A program made the position numbers and the translations under genes. Positions 56,599-64,000 of a DNA stretch of 64,000 nt are shown here, piece by piece (position 1 is the first letter of the stretch; each line of letters starts with the position of its first letter). A model generated the notes under the pieces. The model was not told the origin of the DNA and ran no database searches. It saw nothing but the letters and a program-made list of their open reading frames with translations. Source of the stretch: Paraphoma chrysanthemicola (taxonomy: Eukaryota > Ascomycota > Dothideomycetes > Pleosporales > Phaeosphaeriaceae); the NCBI GenBank assembly GCA_020744225.1, contig JAGMWG010000028.1, forward strand, positions 62,001 through 126,000, read 5' to 3'.

Positions 56599-58834
56599 TT
56601 AGTGATGTTGTTATCGTAGAGTCTAGTATACGGTTGATCAACGTCCGTTGTTTTGAAGTCGTGTTTGTTGTCCTTGAAATCACCATGCAAAAAGCGAATG
56701 CGCTAAGTTAAGGCGGAAGTTACCCCAAAGCTGCTGTGCAGTTTCTAGGCTAAGCTAGAGAGGCTACCCTTCCGTAAGACTCCGCTCGCAATTTATGCAG
56801 CTTGAGTCTTTAACAAATGCCAATGTAGCAATGGCAGGGGAATGCTTGTGGAATGAGTTGCAAGACTACAAAGATGCGAGTACAGTCCAGCAAGTTAGGG
56901 ACAGTATGGAGCCTTCTGCAATGTGACATGAGCAACTGAGGCGTCGGACAAGCAAGTGGCTTCGTGGCTCCGATTAGAGCGCTTTTGTGAGTTCCGACAT
57001 GCACCGGGAAGCGAACGTATGCTATACCCCAACTGGAAAAGCTGTCTCTTGGTGCTGCAAGAACCCCTGCCCGATGAAATGTGTGAGCTGCGCCAGAACC
57101 GGAAGCCGATTGTGCAAGCGAGTGTACCAGAACCGCAAGAAAGATCCCCCTCCAACCTTAAAAGTATGTGTAAACTGTACCCTTTCCGCCTACGTTCTTA
57201 TCCGGTTTGTGCTCGACGTCGCAGAAATGAAAGTAGGCTAGCCGTAAGGCATCAGATGACCGAGGACGAGGCCGGTTTGTGATTGCCATGAATTTGCACA
57301 AACTTGGCTCAATTAGAGTTAGATTTGTGCGTAGTGTCGACCGTTGCTCGCGTGTATCCAGACGATGTTTTCACACTATCAATAAGACCAGCTAGCAGTG
57401 CCTGGCTCTATCGTCTGCATCTGGCAGTCATCAGACATCGTACATTAGCCAGCATCTGAAAACATGCGAAAATTCTTCACATCGCCTCCATGATCAAGGA
57501 CATGCAAAAGGTCATAAACCTGCGCCAATCTCGTACATCTGCAGTTCTGCGGATAAAACCACAGAGGGGTTTTCCACCAGGGCGGTTGACCGGTTTGTCA
57601 GCATGTCAGCCAGCCCAAGATCAATGTATAGTGCAATCAAAATCCAATCTCCAACACCAACATTACTTTCGACATCACAGCCTCGACCACGTCGTGCATT
57701 ACTACATTAACAAGCGAAACATCTGCTGGACACTAGACTGCTATCGTCTCACATTCTGTTCCCTTTATCACTGGCAGATGCGACTTCTATGGAGCAGTTT
57801 AGGCTACGCAGTAAGTAGGTTCGTTGGTTATGGTTTATAGCTAAAATAACTAGCTTTGACTGCCGATGACCCAGTGTCGCTTACGTTTGGTGTAGTAATT
57901 GGGTTTCTTATTGCATTGTGCTTTGCAACCCCCATGTACCCAGGCAAAAAGCTTCTTCTGTGGCCTCTTACGTATATTTTGGGCCATATTGTCCTTTTCG
58001 CTACTAGGCCATACATCATGCTTTTTTTGGCACATTTATGTTGTCAATACTGCTTTTTCACCTTTCTTTACGTCTCCAAGCGTCGATCCGCCGACCTCCG
58101 TTAAGCTCCACTATGATTGCACCGCCTGTACTCACGGGAGAAATATCCGGAAAAGAATGTAGGAAGAGGAATCACGACTAATTGATATCACTTGGTACTA
58201 ATGTACGCTAGTGATGAGGATAATCAATTCTATAATCACATTCTGCCTAAGAGGCCTGACACGACTCAAGCCCATAAACACCTATCCAATGCAGCCTCCG
58301 GGTCACGTGTCTGGACTTCGAGTGTTGGGCCTGCCTCAAAAAACCGGCCTAATGTATAAGTTACGCTCATGTTTGACGGGGACCCTGCTGTTGCCCCCTA
58401 CGAATGTTGCTCCACTCATGCTCCTTGCAACAACGGTTTTGTTCCGCTTGATGCTGTGCTTGTTATGCCCCAATTCCTGGCATCAAAGCCTATCACAGTA
58501 TATGCCACGGGTAAGGGGACTGGAGTTGCAACCTGTATTACACGTATCGTTTTGCATGACGGAGAGAACGCGAGCGAGACCATTTTCAAAAACCATGTAC
58601 TATTCATTTAGATGTGCCAGTCCCACTCTCCCTCTCCTCGGCGACATTCTCGACAACGAAGCATCATTGCAATATCATTGTGTACGTATCATCATGTTAC
58701 TGTCATTGTGCTCAAGTGCACCTAGCTCGCACGATACCGTAATTTCTTGGACTGCAACGGCGGGTTTCTCGAATATCGTATAACTCCAGCTTGACCAGTC
58801 AAGCATTGCAACGTCCTTGGAAAAGTGGCACACG
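56599..58834. other. Downstream flank and gap
   Basis: To about 57.1 kb this is the end of the right arm; the shared block here reads RKPIVQASV in one frame and a Cys-rich frame (CCKNPCPMKCVSC) in another. Beyond it, hydrophobic frames at 57856-58104 and 58211-58783 lack a good start or motif and are not called. A frame at 58369-58611 (MFDGDPAVAPYECCSTHAPC) could be a small Cys-containing protein but support is weak. Confidence 0.4.
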
Positions 58835-59689
58835 TCAGTCGGAGCGCGGGCCAAAGATCCAGTCTGCCATCATCATTAGTGCGCTGCTCAATGGAGGGGC
58901 TGCCTGGCAAAGTACACTCACACTGTGCAGCATATTGCACCGCAAAGTAGGTATCCTGTCCTTTGCAAGTGGCTGGCGCCTTGCCACCGGCCGTCTCGAG
59001 ACGATACACTGTATCTATACCTCCTTGAGATTTGTGTTGGGTATCCGTAAGGTACAGCAATTGAACTGCGCCTTCACCCATCAGACCAGGATTTGCATGC
59101 TTAGGGGGGTCGACTCCGTCCATCTTCATGACTTGTGCTATGGGATGCGGAAGATGAGCGAGCTTGTCTAAAGCAAAGATAGGCGTGCCGAGCGTGCTGA
59201 AGAAGTGATGGCCGACAATATGGTTATATCCTTGTAACCGAAGACTCTCTTGCAGCACCTTCGGCTGAGTGCTCAGAGACAAAGCGAGGCTAGATATGAT
59301 TGGTATCTTCCATTTGGCTAGAACGTCGTCGTTAAGCGTACTGCCGATGTCGTACAGTGTGGCTTGCCTGATGTCAGTGATCCGTACACCTTAAGTATCT
59401 ACGTCTGCTCACCAACTGCGCCAACAGTACCAGGCACATCACTTTCGTTGCCACTAATGCAGGTGTAATTCTGTGTACCCAAACCAAGTACTACGTACTT
59501 AAGCTGACCAGATGGAACAGGCAGTGCGCTTTGAGGCATTTGCTTGGCGAGCTCGCTGAGGTCCGCGACTGGTGCATAAGGAGAAGCAGACTTAACCGGC
59601 ATTAACATTCCTGCAATAGGCGATCCGGTGACAGCGTGCGCGAGAAAGGCGACATAAGTGCAGGCTTTCCCCAGGCGAAGAACAAGCAT
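58835..59689 (-). CDS. Secreted DUF3455-family protein (3 exons, 248 aa)
   Basis: Exons 59689-59413, 59362-58922 and 58863-58835 join in frame; introns are 50 and 58 nt (CTGAC and CTAATGA branch sites; the first acceptor is AAG). The N-terminus has a signal-peptide-like hydrophobic core ending near HAVTGSPIAG. Then come LKYVVLGLGTQNYTC, GAVATLYDIGSTLN, HHFFSTLGTPIFAL, GAVQLLYLTD, TVYRLETAGGKAPATC and QYAAQYWIFGPRSD, the ordered hallmarks of DUF3455. The last exon is needed to form the YWIFG end. Family members are extracellular fungal and bacterial proteins of unknown activity. The gene is intact. Confidence 0.88.
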
Positions 59690-62099
59690 GACGACAGACT
59701 TGGGACGTTTGTGAACAGCGTCCTGGTAAGGAACAAGAGGTGCAATAATGGCTCGCAGGCAGACTTACAGGAGATATAACACCATGGAATTCATTCTGTC
59801 TTGATATAGTACGAGCGCCCGCGGATGCGCTTGGCGCTGTTCGATGCACCCCTCTTTGTCTTAGAATCATCTAGGTCTGAATATCTAGCATCAACAAGTA
59901 CAGTCATTTTGACAGCGACTTTCTCCAAGTCGCATGCACAGTCAACGTCAACGTCACGTTCCCTTTGTCATACGCGAGAGTGGGCCAAGTCACATGAAGG
60001 GTAGCGTTACAGTCAGCATGATGCTGTGCGAATTGACCCGGCCTACAGTACTCGAACATGATTCTGGACTGCTCGTCATAAGAAGCAGCAAACGGCGACA
60101 TCATCTATTGTTGATCAAACAGACGGCTTGTGTTCATCAAGTTCGAAGTCAGCAGATCCTTGTCATCACATACATGACACTGGTGTAGCGTTCATATACA
60201 GTACTGCACTAAGTTACCGGAGAGGCAGGGGTACACGCAGCTAGTGAATGACGCCGATGTCTACTCTCCTGTCGTCTACAAGATCTCTTGTCAGGTTTGC
60301 ACTTGTGCACACTCAACTGTTTCACGAAATAGCCATGTCACCTCTGAGAGCTCGTTGAGTCTCATTCGTCGTAGAATGATTGATTCTCGCACTCGAAGCT
60401 TAGCAGCTACTGTACTTGATAGCACCGATCATTAGATCTGTTCGACCTGCCTTTCTCTAATAAAGATAGTATCCAGAACGGTACTATCTTGCGTTGATCA
60501 TGCTAGTCGTCGTTCTGGTCATCTCCCTTTCCACAAAACCTCTTGCTAAATCTTAACGTCATCAACTTTAAGTTGATTTCTTAAAGGCTCAAAGGGCGGC
60601 AAGTTAGCGTAAGATGTTAAGAAGCATAGGATGAAGTATAACAGGTCAATCTAACACAAGATGGCACGTTCCGGCAGTTTCGCCGATCAAAAGCGAACTC
60701 CTAACATCGAGTCTAACATAAGTAGATTAGTGCTATCTTCTGTTAGAGACGAAAAAGGCTTGTAGAACGCTAAAGTTATAAGAAGATTCATTACTGTCAA
60801 ACTACGACGGTAAGCTACACAGGCAACTTCGCCTGACCTAAGTGCAATTTTTTCCAATTACAATCCATGTGATTTGTGATTTCATCTGAGAAAGACCACT
60901 TTGAGCAGATGGTTGCAGCACCCATCTTGTGCAAAAGCTAGCACTGTTTCGTCCATCGACCACATGCAATAAGTCCACCCCAGTACAATCTTCCAACCGT
61001 CGTGGACTGTTACACCTACGGGTATTTAGGCTTCAAATAGCTTCTATAACTTGTAGGATGACTTACTGTCACTCCAGGCATTCTTTGATCGAGCACTGGT
61101 GATATATTCTAAGGTGACGTTCTTGTCCTGTTCGGATTCATGATTAACGGTCCAAGTACCATCGCCATTGTCTTGGAAGCCAGAAGAGCGACCTAGAGCG
61201 AAGAGAGCTCGCAAATGATCTCGGTTCAGTTTGTAGTTTTTTCTAACATTGTCAGTAGGATAATAATTGTCCGATCATCACGTAAGACGTACTCGGGTCG
61301 GACTAGGAGTTCTGTACTCTTCATGATGACTTGCGCGCAATTGAAAAGGAAAGGCACCAAGTTGGGCGGCGATGTGTTTATTAAGGCCATGAAGACTGGG
61401 TCGGTGCGCAAACTAGGCAGAAGCACCACTTTTCAGTCGTAGTAGCGTGGCTGGGCTGCGCTGCTGACTGGGTCAGCCATAAGGCTTACAGCCACGAGCG
61501 GAGCTTGCCAGATGACAAATGTAAGTTACAACGTGTGATTGGAATAGATGTATCTGACTCTGTTAGCTGCCTCGAATATCATATGGTATTGCTCAGTCAA
61601 AGGCGCATCGTTCTGACGATTCATGAGGCACTCCTTGTATCAGGCATAATAGTGACTATGCGACCGTAATATTTTGCAGAGAACCGGATGCAAGTGCTTG
61701 TAGGAAGCCCTATTACGGTATCTACGATGACTATAAAGAAATTCTACGTGTGTGAATTGTAATGCTCGCTCGAAGTCGAGGTACCTCGCTATTTTCCGGT
61801 GCAGGGGTGTTTCCTGGCCTAGGGGAGGGACGTTAACTTAATCCTTTTGAAGTAACTTAACGTTATTTATCACACAGTCCGAATCCACAGACGCAAGCAC
61901 GGTTAAATTAACGTTAGACGAGGAAACAGTACAGCTTCCGAACGACGATGTGATCGAACGACAATATGAGTGGACCGCATTTACTTACGTTATGATCGCA
62001 GTAGGTAACTCAAACTCAGGTCTCCATTCATTGTGGTCTATGTAATTACTGTACTTCAGTTACAACTTAATATCTAAGTCACTGTATCCTAACGCTACG
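59690..62099. other. Gap with a degraded conserved exon at 61040-61440 (minus)
   Basis: On the minus strand, PNLVPFLFNCAQVIM and LLVRPEYVLRDD in one frame continue one frame off as YYPTDNVRKNYKLNRDHLRA, LFALGRSSGFQDNGDGTWTV and TLEYITSARSKNAW, followed by a GTAAGT donor. This is clearly once-coding sequence of a family I cannot name. Near 60560-60610, 61845-61870 and 62040-62070 AT-rich motifs with taacttaa and tcaactttaagttga palindromes may be transposon ends. Nothing else is supported. Confidence 0.45.
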
Positions 62100-62846
62100 T
62101 TATTCCTTTCGTGGAGCCCACGCCATCTTGCATCCATAATGTGTTTCGTCGATTTTATATATTCCATCAACCATAAGCCTCCACATGTTTACCCCGGGGA
62201 AACTGTCTTTGAAGCGATAGTGATAGTAATGTATAACAGCGACGAAAATCTCCCGAGATGTTCCTTCTACGATAGGAATTTCCGCATATTCTTCCGTACC
62301 GGTGTGACGGCTGTTGTAATTATTCATTCGTGGTAACAACAATATTGTTCCTCGTTTTAGCACGCAGATATTCTTAATCGCAGCTACATGTTTGGGTTCG
62401 TAATATCCCTCGTAACATGTGAACATAAAGCTGCGAAGTTTTGCCTCAGCATCCTTCACCGGTAACTGGCCTTGAATCAGCGGTTTAGGACGCTGTGAAG
62501 CCGCCACGCATTTGTGGCATCTCCAACCTTGGAAGATGTCATCTTCATGTACTAAGTGGGGCACTTGGTATGCTTGGCACGGACGATAGGTGTTCAGACT
62601 TGAGTAATATCTTTTCGACCAAAGATCCATTTGCTCTTCTTCGGTACTGACATACTCGCCTGGTAATTTGGTTGAGTTTTCATCGACAAGACCCTTCTGA
62701 GGATGAATGACCCAGCTACTCAAGGAGCGGCGAAGCCGAGAAAGCAAAACAAAGGCTCTGTTGTGTGTGCGTCCGCTTGTACTAGGTCGATTCCTAGTAT
62801 ACGGAGATGGCCTTTTGGCACTTCTCGACTTCCTGGGGTTTGTCAT
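62100..62846 (-). CDS. Unknown protein, 248 aa
   Basis: A single frame. The first 40 residues are Arg/Ser-rich and basic. The middle has a possible metal-binding pair CHKC in GWRCHKCVAAS, followed by a region with many Tyr/His (YYEPKHVAAIKN; FVAVIHYYHYRFKD). No signal peptide or known catalytic motif. The stop is followed directly by AT-rich repeat-like sequence. It could be a 3' part of a larger gene or a lineage-specific protein. Confidence 0.5.
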   Translation of the reverse strand: MTNPRKSRSAKRPSPYTRNRPSTSGRTHNRAFVLLSRLRRSLSSWVIHPQKGLVDENSTKLPGEYVSTEEEQMDLWSKRYYSSLNTYRPCQAYQVPHLVHEDDIFQGWRCHKCVAASQRPKPLIQGQLPVKDAEAKLRSFMFTCYEGYYEPKHVAAIKNICVLKRGTILLLPRMNNYNSRHTGTEEYAEIPIVEGTSREIFVAVIHYYHYRFKDSFPGVNMWRLMVDGIYKIDETHYGCKMAWAPRKE

Positions 62847-62924
62847 ATCGACACAATCATCCGGTCTGGCAACAGGCGCACTTTAATCCTCAGCTGGTTG
62901 TCATTTGCGGTGTCACCCGCTGCG

Positions 62925-63020
62925 TCTTCCGCTGGGTCACTCGCTGAATCATTCCCTGGGTCATCCGCTGGGTCATCCGTTGGGTCATCCGCTTGGTCAT
63001 TCGCTGGGTCATCCGCGTTT
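62925..63020. repeat. 12/15-bp minisatellite (tcatccgctggg units)
   Basis: About eight imperfect copies of a 12-15-bp unit (gggtcatccgct). On the minus strand it would encode acidic DDPA-type repeats, on the plus strand AGSS-type repeats. The minus frame has an upstream stop and no ATG, so it may be an exon, an untranslated repeat or simply non-coding. Confidence 0.65.
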
Positions 63021-63105
63021 GATGCATCGCCGCATGATAAAGTCTACTTAAGAGGTCTTTTTACACATAGTTGAATGCTTGTAAGTGTCACATCTAATCA
63101 TGACC

Positions 63106-64000
63106 ATGTCGGATTGTTTAGAAGAAACATGTTATGATGACGACTATCTCGATATTGGATACACTATCTTCGAAGAAGACGTTAAGAAAGCGGGTCTTCG
63201 TAATCATCGCCGTCATCGTGAGCGTCTTCTTGGGAAGAGAATGATTCGAGATTATCTTTCCCCTAAGATGTACGGTGAATGCGAAGAATATGAGCTCAAA
63301 TTTTGGAGCAAATGGAGAGGAGATCATCTTCACCAGCTGAAGAAAGAAGATTCAAAGCTTTTGGAAGACGGCTTTGAAAAGCGTTACGCCGTGTGGAGCA
63401 GTATACACGAAGGAGCAGTTGATGCTCTCGAAAGCTATTTTCGTTTACAAGGATTCTCCACCGGTGAAGACAAAATTCGTCTTAATTTACTTCGCCTATG
63501 GAACTTCCTACCCCAAGAATTTTCTAGGCATGGCACGCATATTGACTTGCAGAAACGCCATGTTGGATGGATGACGCAGCGAACTAATGTTTCAATGCGA
63601 CTCGAGATTGACAGTTTCTTAAATCGTCTTATCTCGAAATTTTGTGATCACGATAGAGGAGCACTAGCAGATCGCATTCAACTATATGAGAAAGATCCTG
63701 AATGTGACTCAAAAGAGTCTGAGACCTTGGAGGCTGATATACTAGAAAGCGGAGCGTACGGACTACTCGTCAAAAGATTACTCCTTCAAACGCCACTTCT
63801 GTTCTGGCCAGCCGTATTCAAGTCAGGGGTCTCCAGATATTTCGAGAAAGAAGTCAAGCCCTCTGAGGTATACTACTCTATGGACGGAGATCTAGTCGTC
63901 CAGTGTGGCAATACTCGATATGGTGGTGGGTATGAAGTAACTATGCTATGGTCCAATTTACTGAGGTATGACCGTTCCGAAGATATCAGCAGGTGTAGAC
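63106..64000 (+). CDS. Unknown protein, N-terminal 298 residues (runs off the right edge)
   Basis: Open without a stop from an accATGt start at 63106 to the window end. The sequence starts acidic (MSDCLEETCYDDDYLDIGY), then is Arg/Lys-rich (RNHRRHRERLLGKRM), followed by a long, probably helical region (WSKWRGDHLHQLKKEDSKLL; HVGWMTQRTNVSMRLEIDSF). No family was recognised. High Trp/Tyr/charged content without low complexity supports real coding. Whether introns follow cannot be seen. Confidence 0.65.
   Translation, partial: MSDCLEETCYDDDYLDIGYTIFEEDVKKAGLRNHRRHRERLLGKRMIRDYLSPKMYGECEEYELKFWSKWRGDHLHQLKKEDSKLLEDGFEKRYAVWSSIHEGAVDALESYFRLQGFSTGEDKIRLNLLRLWNFLPQEFSRHGTHIDLQKRHVGWMTQRTNVSMRLEIDSFLNRLISKFCDHDRGALADRIQLYEKDPECDSKESETLEADILESGAYGLLVKRLLLQTPLLFWPAVFKSGVSRYFEKEVKPSEVYYSMDGDLVVQCGNTRYGGGYEVTMLWSNLLRYDRSEDISRCR

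Larger units (their letters stand above)
51490..57130. repeat. Right arm of the large inverted duplication
   Basis: Mirror of 43760-50012. Exon lengths of the receptor gene are identical in the two arms for exons 1-3 (991, 91, 17 nt), and introns 1 and 3 have identical lengths (41 and 54 nt), with intron 2 at 56 against 59 nt. The 3' flank similarity reaches about 57.1 kb. Confidence 0.8.

Noticed and set aside
57856..58104. Small hydrophobic protein
   Set aside because: The frame has no ATG at a useful position and no conserved motif; hydrophobicity reflects local T-rich composition.

Overview
The window reads as nuclear DNA of a filamentous ascomycete (Pezizomycotina; the exact class cannot be read from the sequence). 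The evidence is spliced genes with very short introns (41-59 nt, GT...AG, CTAAC/CTGAC-like branch sites), fungus-specific families (a PNP-NACHT-ankyrin NLR, DUF3455 and DUF6594 proteins, HSPA12-type Hsp70, a fungal terpene synthase) and Fot/pogo-type transposon relics. Gene density is low and many loci are broken, as expected of an accessory or subtelomere-like region.

Layout. 0-11 kb: the 5' half of a dynamin-like GTPase running off the left edge (minus), a coiled-coil protein of unknown function divergent from an intact Hsp70-like ATPase, a second dynamin gene whose P-loop region is replaced by unrelated sequence, a dead gene of the family often auto-named 'geranylgeranyl pyrophosphate synthetase', and a 364-aa unknown. 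11-18 kb: mostly decayed sequence, with a kinase-core pseudogene, a 179-aa unknown and a third dynamin piece (stalk/GED end only). 18.5-19.8 kb: an intact condensation-fold acyltransferase. 19.95-22.97 kb: a dead pogo/Fot element (matching TIRs, TA target site) that was itself split by a 1.33-kb TIR element carrying a frameshifted ankyrin gene. 23-35 kb: another pogo fragment, a three-exon C2H2 zinc-finger gene, a two-exon 126-aa gene, an inverted repeat and much degenerate DNA. 35-40.7 kb: a methyltransferase remnant, an intact four-exon terpene synthase, an intact 2OG-Fe(II) oxygenase and an FHA-domain protein, the outline of a small terpenoid locus.

43.8-57.1 kb is the centrepiece: a large imperfect palindrome. 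Each arm holds one complete NLR-like receptor gene (PNP/UDP-phosphorylase domain, NACHT NTPase, near-identical 33-residue ankyrin repeats). The two genes point away from each other and share four exons, including a 17-nt microexon. The spacer holds a DUF6594 membrane-protein gene with a nonsense codon and a frameshift. NLRs of this design belong to the fungal STAND class linked to non-self recognition; the two copies differ in repeat number (16 and 11) and in a fixed set of residues per repeat.

57-64 kb: a secreted DUF3455 protein with three exons, a degraded conserved exon, a 248-aa unknown, an acidic minisatellite, and a 5' partial unknown gene running off the right edge. All splice models were made by hand from the sequence, using frame continuity, splice and branch signals and, for the NLRs, agreement between the two copies; none has transcript support here.
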